Source of the DNA: an uncultured Cellvibrio sp. | GTDB lineage: Bacteria > Pseudomonadota > Gammaproteobacteria > Pseudomonadales > Cellvibrionaceae | Direction: 5' to 3' | Assembly: GCA_946481735.1 (NCBI GenBank) | Contig: CAMLOU010000073.1 | Span: 1-22,272 of the forward strand | DNA: 22,272 nt | Shown here: piece after piece, positions 8,361 to 15,584 of the stretch | Layout: every line of letters starts with the position of its first letter | Numbering within the stretch: position 1 is the first letter of the stretch | Position numbers and translations under genes: made by a program | Notes under the pieces: model-generated | The model's input: only the letters and a program-made list of their open reading frames with translations | Databases searched by the model: none | Told to the model about the DNA's origin: nothing

Positions 8361-8434
8361 CCTGCGCAGCAGTACTGCGCAGGTCGATTATTTTTGGGTG
8401 TTGCTACTGCCAGTGATGGAAATCCTTTTCCATC
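8361..8434. other. Hairpins after the GH43/GH10 double-enzyme gene
   Basis: Two perfect 8-bp stems follow the stop at 8445: GATGGAAA / TTTCCATC (8415-8434) and CCTGCGCA / TGCGCAGG (8361-8383). Neither has a T-tract on the minus strand. They may slow 3' decay or partly terminate transcription between the long first two genes and the rest of the cluster. Confidence 0.4.
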
Positions 8435-8444
8435 GGGTATCGCT

Positions 8445-9752
8445 TTAACGATCCAGATAATTCATCAACCAGGTCATGGCCGGGCGCGGTGTGCCATTTT
8501 CCTGGATCAAACCACTGCCGTTCACCCAGGTGCGGCCCACGACATAACCCCACAGGGTGATGCCTCTTACCGACGGGTGGTTGTAGAACAGTGGGAATTG
8601 CGTCTGCATGATTTGCAGTTGTTGTTGGTCGTTGGTGCGCGCCACATCGTACTCGGAGATATAAATCGGCAAGCCCAATGCAGCCACCTGATTCAATTTG
8701 CTACTCACATCATTAAACGACCAGTCTTCCAGACCGTGCGCCTGTAACCCCAGGGCATCCACCACACCCGCTTGCACCGCCGGGCGCGCCATGGCGATAA
8801 ACTCGTTGGTGTTCCAGCTCAACACGTTGTAGTCATTCAGAATGAGAATGGCGTTGGGGCAATACTGCCGCGCAATCTGGAATACGCGAATAATCCAGTC
8901 GTTGCCGTAAGCGCGTTGCGCATAGGTTGCTGGCGCATGGCCGGGTGTAGCTTCGTTCACCACGTCGATCATCGCCGTATCGGGGTAGCGCGCGCAGTAA
9001 TCGCGAATCCATTCTTCAATTTCGGCGGCAACTTCCGGGCCACTCAAATTGTTGAGCCAACTCGGCGATTGATTACCCCACACAAAGGTGTGTGCTTTTA
9101 CCGGGATATTATTCGCGCGCGCATAGTTATAAATGCGGTCGAGTGGTGCCCAGTTATACACATCCCGTGTGCCTTCAATGGAACCCCACTTGCCTTCGTT
9201 TTCCGGCGTGATTTGATCCCAGTATTGAATAAAGTCGGAACGCACATTGCCGGAGGTAGTGATATTGCCGACAAAGAATTCATGATCGCCGCCACCTTGT
9301 TCCACTTCACCGCCGATAGAAAAATCATCCGCATAAAAACTGATGGTTTCGTTTTCTGATTCAATGATGAAATGCTGGAAGGGTGTACCGGATTGCGTGT
9401 AGTAACCTTGCAACAAGGTCCAGCCGTTAGCCGAGGCGGTAGCCATCGCCACTTGCGAATATTCGTTATAGGTCGAAGTATCCGCATCGTCCTGACGCTT
9501 GGCCGTTAACATCACCACCGAATCGGGCGAACCGGCGGCGAGCCTGACCCACACGGCTACGTCGTATTCGTTACCGGTCGTTAAGGCGCCGACAGTAAAG
9601 GTCAAACCATTCCACGCAGCCGTGCGACCGGTGATGTAGGCACTGGCAGAACCGCTACGGCGCTGGGAGGTATTGCGGCTTGCAGTACCGGCGGTTGACC
9701 CCCAGTTGCTGAAGCCACTTTCCACACCGCCGTTTTGCGCGAAATTATTCTC
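8445..9752 (-). repeat. CBM22-GH10 coding repeat, copy 3 (in the double enzyme)
   Basis: Residues 761-1195 of the double enzyme, paralogous to 6366-7694. Both catalytic Glu are kept. The main difference is the segment before the nucleophile (GLEDWSFNDVSSKLNQ here, [16 protein letters not shown] in the paralogue), suggesting diverged substrate binding. Confidence 0.85.
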
Positions 9753-12032
9753 CGGCACTTCATAACCAACGGAGGACGAAACGCTTGAAGATGGCGCACT
9801 GGATGACGGCGTGCTTGATGCAACACTGCTGGACGATACCGGCGGTGTGCCGCCACGGTTTGCGCAGAAACCGATAGACGAATCACTCTGGCCCGGTTGC
9901 AGGATGCTGTTCCAGCTAACACCGGACACATTTAACGTTGAACCGCTTTGACTCCATTCGCCATTCCACAAACTGCTCACGGTACCCTCAACCGTAATAC
10001 CCAGATTCCAGGTGACCGCTGAACCGCTGCTGTTGGTCACGGTGAGCGACGCACAATAACCGCCACCCCAGTCGTTGGTGATTTGTATCGAACCGGACAC
10101 ATTCCCGCCGGTGGGCGTCGAACTGGCCACGCTGCTCGCAACGCTTGAACTTACCGCACTGGAACTAAGGCTTGAGCTGACTGAACTGGCGCTGCTTGAC
10201 GTATTGTTGCTCGCACTGATGGTGCCGGCGCTCGCGGTAAGCGTCACCGCATCCAGACGCGTGCCGTCTTCGCGGCGCAAAATTCTCAGCACATGATTGC
10301 CCGCCGCCAGATTTTCAAAATTCGCGACAGACACGTTTTGCCAACCGCTGGTAGCGGTATTGTTTTGTGTGGTCCAGGCGCCGTTATCCAGTTTGTAATA
10401 GAACGAATCGTCGTCCGCATTGAGCATGGCCGCGCGCATCTGGAATTGCACACTGGCGGCTTGCGACAGCGAAAATGCAATCTGGATTTGTCCGCTCTCG
10501 TTGTCGGCGGGCGTGCCCAGCAATTGATTATTGTTGTTGGGCCATTCGATGTATTGGCCACCGGAAGCGGCGCTGTCGGATTGCACCAGGAACGGGCTGA
10601 AGCTGCTTTGATTACGCAACGATTCCAGCTCAACAGTTAATTGCCCGCTGCCGCCGGTCGTGCCGGTAAATTGATACCAATTCAAATTGTGCCCGGCGGT
10701 TGAACGCAGATACACATCGTGCACGCCGGTGACGCGGCTGAAAGAAACGGATTGCGTCTGCCAGGTTTGCCAGCCGCCGGTGTTTTGCACTTGCAAGGTG
10801 GCAATAGGCGCGTTGTTGATACTGTCCAGGCGAATTTCCAGACCGGAATTAATCGCCGCGGCCACACGCGCATTCATGCCCGTTGCACCCGCCCCGAAAT
10901 CCACAGCGGCAATTTTTACCCAATCGCCAGAACCCATCATCAGGTTCATGGTGCCTTCGCTGGCGCGCTCGGTTTCGATACCGTTTTCGTTATCAAACAT
11001 CTCCGCCTGATTGATGTTAAATGCGTTCACATTTTTTAATTGCGGAACGCCCACACGCCCAGCGTTCACGCGCTGCATGGTGCCATCGGCGTTGTAGTAC
11101 AAACGGTCCACGTTGATAGAGCGCGAAAAGGTGCTGTGACCCACTTCATTGGCCACCGCGCGATTGTGGTAAAAGATGTACCACTGATCTTTGTATTGAA
11201 TAATCGACTGGTGATTGTTGTTGCTGTTATTTTCCCAGGGCTGACCCAACACGGTGCCGCGACGGGTAAAACCGGACGTGGGATTGTTGCTGGTCATGTA
11301 GTCAATGGTTAAACCGCCGGCAGTGTCGGTGGAATAACTCAAATAGTAAGTGCCGTTTCTTTTGTGCATGTACAGCGCTTCAAAGAAATTTGGCACATCC
11401 AGGGTGATCGCCGAACCGCTGGTGCTGATCATGTCGTTGTTCAACCGAATCACGCGCGCGTTACCCGGACCGCCGCCGCCGAAATATAAATAAGCCTGGC
11501 CGTTATCATCGATAAACACACCTGGATCAAACAACCAGGTCACGTTGGCGTTGGGCGTGCTTCTGCTCACTAACGGACGCCCAAGTGGATCGGTGTAGGG
11601 GCCTTCGGGACGATCCGCGACGGCAACACCAATTGAACCGGCGCCGTCAGGAAAATATAAATAATATCGACCGTTGCGCTCGATAAAATCCGGCGCATAC
11701 GCCAGGTTCGCCCAAGAGGTATTGGTGCGCGAGTTCCAGATGATCCCGTGATCCTGCCAGTTGACCATGTCGTCGGAGGAAAACAGGTAGTAATCAATCA
11801 GCCCGCCGTAGTCCGCCTGGTTATCCTGATCGTGGGTGACTACCACATAGACGCGATCATTAAACACCCGCGCCGCCGGGTCAGCGGTATAAACATGGGA
11901 CACAAGGGGATTGTCGGCGTGAACTACCGATGCCGTTAACAACATCAGCCCGGCCAGCACGCGCAAGCAAACCTGTGTTGACGATATCACTCGATGATGG
12001 AACGATTTTTTTTCAGTCAGGTTGTTATTCAT
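8445..12032 (-). CDS. Secreted bifunctional GH43-CBM6-CBM2-CBM22-GH10 arabinofuranosidase/xylanase
   Basis: 1195 residues from ATG 12030-12032. This start, not an ATG 49 codons earlier, has AGGA 9 bases upstream and begins a clear signal peptide (about 1-39, VHA-D). Order: GH43 propeller about 40-335 with D51 (TADPA), D169 (LFDPG) and E218 (FFEAL); CBM6 about 338-457; a galactose-binding-like beta-sandwich about 464-601, not assigned to a family; Ser linker; CBM2 about 645-727; Ser linker; CBM22-like about 761-908; GH10 about 917-1195 with E1027 (VVNEA) and E1127 (YISEYD). The GH43-CBM6 half resembles arabinoxylan arabinofuranohydrolases such as XynD. The protein should debranch and cut arabinoxylan in one chain. 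The CBM2 is most like that of the GH30 upstream, the CBM22-GH10 most like the gene downstream, so it looks like a fusion made from its neighbours. It starts 29 bases after the GH30 stop, implying co-transcription. Confidence 0.93.
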   Translation of the reverse strand: MNNNLTEKKSFHHRVISSTQVCLRVLAGLMLLTASVVHADNPLVSHVYTADPAARVFNDRVYVVVTHDQDNQADYGGLIDYYLFSSDDMVNWQDHGIIWNSRTNTSWANLAYAPDFIERNGRYYLYFPDGAGSIGVAVADRPEGPYTDPLGRPLVSRSTPNANVTWLFDPGVFIDDNGQAYLYFGGGGPGNARVIRLNNDMISTSGSAITLDVPNFFEALYMHKRNGTYYLSYSTDTAGGLTIDYMTSNNPTSGFTRRGTVLGQPWENNSNNNHQSIIQYKDQWYIFYHNRAVANEVGHSTFSRSINVDRLYYNADGTMQRVNAGRVGVPQLKNVNAFNINQAEMFDNENGIETERASEGTMNLMMGSGDWVKIAAVDFGAGATGMNARVAAAINSGLEIRLDSINNAPIATLQVQNTGGWQTWQTQSVSFSRVTGVHDVYLRSTAGHNLNWYQFTGTTGGSGQLTVELESLRNQSSFSPFLVQSDSAASGGQYIEWPNNNNQLLGTPADNESGQIQIAFSLSQAASVQFQMRAAMLNADDDSFYYKLDNGAWTTQNNTATSGWQNVSVANFENLAAGNHVLRILRREDGTRLDAVTLTASAGTISASNNTSSSASSVSSSLSSSAVSSSVASSVASSTPTGGNVSGSIQITNDWGGGYCASLTVTNSSGSAVTWNLGITVEGTVSSLWNGEWSQSGSTLNVSGVSWNSILQPGQSDSSIGFCANRGGTPPVSSSSVASSTPSSSAPSSSVSSSVGYEVPENNFAQNGGVESGFSNWGSTAGTASRNTSQRRSGSASAYITGRTAAWNGLTFTVGALTTGNEYDVAVWVRLAAGSPDSVVMLTAKRQDDADTSTYNEYSQVAMATASANGWTLLQGYYTQSGTPFQHFIIESENETISFYADDFSIGGEVEQGGGDHEFFVGNITTSGNVRSDFIQYWDQITPENEGKWGSIEGTRDVYNWAPLDRIYNYARANNIPVKAHTFVWGNQSPSWLNNLSGPEVAAEIEEWIRDYCARYPDTAMIDVVNEATPGHAPATYAQRAYGNDWIIRVFQIARQYCPNAILILNDYNVLSWNTNEFIAMARPAVQAGVVDALGLQAHGLEDWSFNDVSSKLNQVAALGLPIYISEYDVARTNDQQQLQIMQTQFPLFYNHPSVRGITLWGYVVGRTWVNGSGLIQENGTPRPAMTWLMNYLDR

Positions 12033-12061
12033 AGTGATTATCCTGTTGTAAAAAAATGAGG

Positions 12062-13660
12062 TTAACGCGACGCACAGAAACCGACGGACGACTCGGTCTG
12101 GCCCGGTTGCAATTGGCTGTTCCAACCCACACCGGCCACCGTGAGTGTCGAACCGCTTTGGCTCCAGCTGCCGTTCCACAAATTGTTCACCGTGCCCTGA
12201 ACCGTCACGCTGACATTCCAGGTCACCGGCGCGCCCGTATTGTTATTGACGAGCAGGTTTGCGCAGTAACCGCTGCCCCAATCGTTGCTGATTTCAACGC
12301 TCGCCGTGACACCGCCGTTAGCGCTGCTGGCACTGGAGGAAGGCTGTGAGGAGGCTTGCGAGGAAACCGCTACCGAAGAGCGGGACGATGCGGTACTGCT
12401 GACACTGGATGAACTGCCGCTGCCCGCTTCACTGACGAAGGTGGCAACGCTTTGCGGATCAACCCACACCGATGCGCTATTACCGGCAACGCTGGTGCGG
12501 CCACCGTAGCCGAGGTTCAATGACGCAGAGGTGCTGTATTTAACAAACTGCCCGACATTCACGTTCTGCAAATTCAGGTTCAGATTGCGGTGGGAGGTAG
12601 TGGTATTAACCGCGATCACCACCACGCGATTGTCCGGACCTTTATAAGCCGTAACAAAAACCCCCGTGAGCGGTTGTTCCGTAGCGGCAATGCGCACATA
12701 ACCGGGCCGCACAAATTTCGAGTACTGCGCCATCAGATAACCGCGCTTGCTGATGGCACCGTCTTCCGTCAACAGGCCATAACTGCGGCGGATATACCAC
12801 CAGATATACGCGTTAAAGTTGGCCACCATGCTCTGGTGCAACTCCGTGCCGACATCCAGTGCCAAGGGCCAGGCGTTAGCGGAATTCTGGCTTTCGGTGT
12901 AGTGCTCCGTCATCCAGAGTTCCTTGCCCTTGCTGCGCGCCAATGGATAATCGCGCGGCGCGCGGCCATACAAATGGCCACCGATAATATCCACGTGTTG
13001 CGCGGTGTTAGCGTTGTTCAGCATGGGATCAGAGAGCGCCGGATTAAAATTGAGCGACTCAGGCGCCACCACCTTCAGCGAGCCAAAACGCGAACCCTGG
13101 CTCAACAAATAATTTACAAAATCCGTCGCGCTCCAGTCGGCGGATTCGTAATTGGGATGCCAATCCGGTTCGTTCTGGAGCGACAACGCATAGATCGAAG
13201 CGTTATTCGAGGCCATAAAGTTGGTAAAGCTCAACAGATGATCCGTGTAAGCGCCGTAATATTCCGGCCGCAGTTTGCCGCCGTTATTCAGGTTGTTATT
13301 GGTTTTCATATAGGCTGGCGGCGACCAGGGCGAGGCCAGCAGAATCGCGCCGTGGGATTTTGCGCGCACGGCTGCGGGCACCTGAATGCCCCAGTTATTG
13401 GAATTGGGATCAATGCGCATCCGCATGATCGATAGGCCCAACTGCCCGTCGCCATTACCAAAGGCGGTGTCCACTTGGGCAGAGGTCAGGTCGGCAATCC
13501 AGCCGGGGGCATTCATACCACCGAAGCCACGAATGGTTTGGTGTTCGGTTGACGGGTTGATGTTGACGGTTTGTGCAAAGGCCGGGCTGCAAATCAAACA
13601 CACACCGACCAACGACTTAAACACTATCTCTCTAAAGCTCTTTATCTTATTAGTCTCCAT
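12062..13660 (-). CDS. Secreted GH30-CBM2 glucuronoxylan endo-xylanase
   Basis: 532 residues. Signal peptide about 1-29 (AFA-Q); GH30 barrel plus side beta-domain about 31-412; Ser-rich linker; C-terminal CBM2 about 450-532 with Trp at NDWGSG, NLWNG and VGWNS and a Cys pair (C466, C529). The acid/base is E164 (LQNEPDW) and the nucleophile E252 (WMTEHYT). The motif WWYIRRSYG (R291-R292) matches the element that subfamily 8 glucuronoxylanases use to recognise a methylglucuronic acid branch, so cleavage guided by MeGlcA is expected. GCAGGGAAA sits 6 bases before the ATG. It is the first gene of the leftward enzyme series, directly downstream of the regulator gene, and the double-enzyme gene follows 29 bases later. 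Family assignment is very secure; subfamily is inferred from the Arg motif. Confidence 0.94.
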   Translation of the reverse strand: METNKIKSFREIVFKSLVGVCLICSPAFAQTVNINPSTEHQTIRGFGGMNAPGWIADLTSAQVDTAFGNGDGQLGLSIMRMRIDPNSNNWGIQVPAAVRAKSHGAILLASPWSPPAYMKTNNNLNNGGKLRPEYYGAYTDHLLSFTNFMASNNASIYALSLQNEPDWHPNYESADWSATDFVNYLLSQGSRFGSLKVVAPESLNFNPALSDPMLNNANTAQHVDIIGGHLYGRAPRDYPLARSKGKELWMTEHYTESQNSANAWPLALDVGTELHQSMVANFNAYIWWYIRRSYGLLTEDGAISKRGYLMAQYSKFVRPGYVRIAATEQPLTGVFVTAYKGPDNRVVVIAVNTTTSHRNLNLNLQNVNVGQFVKYSTSASLNLGYGGRTSVAGNSASVWVDPQSVATFVSEAGSGSSSSVSSTASSRSSVAVSSQASSQPSSSASSANGGVTASVEISNDWGSGYCANLLVNNNTGAPVTWNVSVTVQGTVNNLWNGSWSQSGSTLTVAGVGWNSQLQPGQTESSVGFCASR

Positions 13661-13963
13661 AAATTTCCCTGCTGTTTTTGATTATTGGACAAGGTAAGGC
13701 TTGGCGACGAGGTTGAGCGCCGGGCAATGCCGAGGCGGGAGAATAATGACGCGGGCAGAAAGAAGGTTTGCACTTATGAAAGAGTTTTTAAAAAATGCAA
13801 AAAATTTCAGTAGTAATGTAAATAGTTAAATGAATCTTGTGCCAGCCCGACGTAAAGTGTGAAACACACCACGCTCCGCTTTGGGCGATTCTGCAGTGAG
13901 TAGGTGTGTTGAAAGAAAGAGCTATGGCGAGAAAGGGCACTTCAAAAAATCAAACACGGAGGG
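13661..13963 (-). promoter_or_regulatory. Upstream region of the GH30-led enzyme operon
   Basis: 303 noncoding bases between the regulator stop and the GH30 start. On the minus strand TTTACA followed after 17 bases by TGCATT is a poor sigma70 match, as expected for an activator-dependent promoter. An inverted repeat AACACACC / GGTGTGTT (13863-13870, 13903-13910, 32-base centre) could be a weak terminator for the regulator gene or a regulator site. No strong terminator follows the regulator, so read-through into GH30 is possible. Confidence 0.4.
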
Positions 13964-15124
13964 TTAAACGTCTTCTTTGGATTGATACAAGGTTTTAAAT
14001 GTTTTCGGTGTACAACCGTATTCATTTTTAAATAGCTTATTGAAATAAGAAACATTGTTGTATCCAACTAAATAAGCAATTTCCGATACGTTGGCATCTT
14101 CATTTTCTGACAGAAGTCGCGCAGCTTCTGTGAGGCGCAACTTGTTCAAATAGGCGGTGAAGGTGAGACCCAGTTCTTCTTTTAATATTTCATTTATCTT
14201 GGTTCGATTGATACCCAGCGACAGTGTCGCTGATTCGAGGCTGATATCCGGGTTCGCATATTCTGTTGCCATCAAACGTAACAGTGCGCTTTTTTCTTTG
14301 TCTTTTTGCGGTTCAATCGACAGCTTTTTATAGGCCAGCAACGGCTGATCCAGTCTGACTTTTTCTCTGATATCCGCCGTTAGTACAAAAATGTAACGAC
14401 GAAACAACCCGATCAAAAACAATGCCCAGATCAATACGCTTATCAACACTGCTATATAAATATATTGAGGCGCCGTGCCTTCGAACTTCACGTCCGTGAG
14501 TCTTACATGGGAGAGCGTGTTCAAGGGGCTTTGCAATGAATTGACAAAGGCAATACCCATGGTCTTGTGTAATTGATAGCCTTGATCGCTGAATTCATAG
14601 CCATATCTGTCCAGCCACCAATGGGGTGTATCCAGTTCATCAAATCCGATCGTTATCGTTGTCCATTGGTTATCGCAGGAGAAAGCGCTGGAAGAAACGC
14701 GCCGCGTCACCGGCCTGATCGGGTCGGTCACTTTTTCGTCATAACTGAACAACACAAACAGCAACACATTTTTAGGGTCACATAAAATTCGAAACGAGAC
14801 GTTACTATAGCGAGTGAGATCGACCAGTTTGTATGGCTGCGCGGAGTCAATAAAATAAAAAGAATAGTGTGTGTAGGGAAACTCGGCATCAGGATCAAGA
14901 AAGAATTCGTAATCGATGGTTCCCACTTCGCTTTTGACATTTAATACCGTTTTATTTTCTTGTTCTGAGGGTTCAATCGCAGGCGCCCACACCAGCGTCG
15001 CGTCACGCTTGGGAAATAGCGACGTGCTGAGCTGTGACTTCGCCACGCCAACCGCGATGATAAGCGCAGTGAGCAAGAGCAGCATTAAAAATGCGAGCGC
15101 CGCATTGCGATAAAATTTAAGCAT
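13964..15124 (-). CDS. Membrane-anchored AraC-family regulator with extracytoplasmic sensor domain
   Basis: 386 residues. One membrane segment at about 8-28, an extracytoplasmic region about 29-219, a second membrane segment about 220-240, a short linker, and an AraC-type double helix-turn-helix about 285-382 (NRTKINEILKEELG, VSEIAYLVGYNNVSYFNKLFKN, C-terminal GCTPKTFK). The outside region has the pattern of a galactose-binding-like beta-sandwich (VDLTRYSNVSFRI, WTTITIGFDEL, VRLTDVKFEG), as in CBM11 and related carbohydrate-binding folds. It is therefore a one-component transmembrane sensor-regulator, probably detecting a sugar in the periplasm. Only this ATG is usable: upstream in frame is a stop with no start between. 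No Shine-Dalgarno precedes it, but a short ORF with a good one ends across its start. Its position between the TonB receptor and the GH30-led enzymes points to control of the xylan cluster; ligand and targets are inferred. Confidence 0.9.
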   Translation of the reverse strand: MLKFYRNAALAFLMLLLLTALIIAVGVAKSQLSTSLFPKRDATLVWAPAIEPSEQENKTVLNVKSEVGTIDYEFFLDPDAEFPYTHYSFYFIDSAQPYKLVDLTRYSNVSFRILCDPKNVLLFVLFSYDEKVTDPIRPVTRRVSSSAFSCDNQWTTITIGFDELDTPHWWLDRYGYEFSDQGYQLHKTMGIAFVNSLQSPLNTLSHVRLTDVKFEGTAPQYIYIAVLISVLIWALFLIGLFRRYIFVLTADIREKVRLDQPLLAYKKLSIEPQKDKEKSALLRLMATEYANPDISLESATLSLGINRTKINEILKEELGLTFTAYLNKLRLTEAARLLSENEDANVSEIAYLVGYNNVSYFNKLFKNEYGCTPKTFKTLYQSKEDV

Positions 15125-15173
15125 GCACGAAAAAGGGGTTGTGGCGTCCGTTGGAAAGAGTCGTTAACGGCAT
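15117..15173 (-). CDS. 18-codon leader ORF overlapping the AraC regulator start
   Basis: On the minus strand ATG 15171-15173, preceded by AGGAG at 8-base spacing, opens a frame encoding MPLTTLSNGRHNPFFVHA. Its TAA overlaps the regulator's first codons (ATGCTTAA), an 8-base overlap in a different frame. Since the regulator lacks its own ribosome binding site, translational coupling is the simple reading. The peptide resembles nothing I recognise. Too short to be proven coding from sequence alone. Confidence 0.5.
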   Translation of the reverse strand: MPLTTLSNGRHNPFFVHA

Positions 15174-15205
15174 CTGATTAACTCCTGCGATTAATTAGAA
15201 TTATT

Positions 15206-15235
15206 TAAATAGGAGATTTCGCTTATCCATGGCAA
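15206..15235 (-). promoter_or_regulatory. Possible promoter of the regulator gene
   Basis: On the minus strand TTGCCA (15230-15235) and TATTTA (15206-15211) are 18 bases apart, in an AT-rich stretch about 35 bases before the leader ORF. The -35 is good and the -10 weak. No other pair in this gap is clearly better. Confidence 0.35.
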
Positions 15236-15429
15236 GTGGGAGAAAGCCCGAACCGTGGCGCTAAACTGACATCTTTACATATCTTGTCATACTATCTGAC
15301 GTAACAGCAACTCTGGCGCTTAATTGCCTTCGCAAAATCGAGATGAGCTTAAGTAAACACGGAAATATGCGCCATTGCGGGGATGGTTCAGACAAAGGAA
15401 GGGCTGCCCGCTGTGTATGTTAAACCGGA

Positions 15430-15461
15430 AAAACATGGCGGATACCTGCCCGCCATGTTTT
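15430..15461. terminator. Strong bidirectional terminator-like hairpin
   Basis: A perfect 12-bp stem (AAAACATGGCGG / CCGCCATGTTTT) with an 8-base loop, T-rich on both strands (TTTTT on the minus strand). It lies 15 bases beyond a stop codon at 15477-15479 and would end leftward transcripts before the regulator. Confidence 0.75.
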
Positions 15462-15476
15462 CAATACTATTAGCGA

Positions 15477-15539
15477 TTACTCAATGATTTGTTCGGTCCA
15501 GGTGGGACCATTGATATAAAACAAGTCGTTGCGAGTGAG
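15477..15539 (-). pseudogene. Possible 3' remnant of a lost gene
   Basis: On the minus strand, between the two terminators, a frame reads ...NDLFYINGPTWTEQIIE and stops with TAA, followed at once by a strong terminator. It has no start codon. The protein-like composition and the stop-plus-terminator arrangement suggest the tail of a gene otherwise deleted. It may also be chance, because the stretch is short. No family recognised. Confidence 0.25.
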
Positions 15540-15567
15540 TAAAAAACCCCTGCCTTGCGAGCAGGGG
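15540..15567 (-). terminator. Rho-independent terminator of the TonB receptor gene
   Basis: On the minus strand a 7-bp GC-rich stem (CCCCTGC / GCAGGGG, 7-base loop) is followed by TTTTTT, starting 18 bases after the receptor stop codon. A clear intrinsic terminator. Confidence 0.85.
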
Positions 15568-15584
15568 AAAGCGGAAAGCTTTAA

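Larger units (their letters stand above)
15125..15584. other. 460-bp region between TonB receptor and regulator
   Basis: From right to left: the receptor's terminator (15540-15567), a short open stretch ending at 15477 that resembles a lost gene's 3' end, a second strong bidirectional terminator (15430-15461), about 190 bases with no recognised element, then the regulator's promoter and leader ORF. The two terminators isolate the regulator from receptor transcription. Confidence 0.6.

Noticed and set aside
12033..12179. N-terminal extension of 49 codons for the double enzyme
   Set aside because: The extension overlaps the end of the GH30 gene, lacks a signal peptide, and the internal ATG has a ribosome binding site and a clear signal sequence.
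12590..13435. 281-codon plus-strand ORF
   Set aside because: Antisense to the GH30 gene, which has catalytic motifs, a signal peptide and a CBM2; the long frame reflects GC-rich codon bias.
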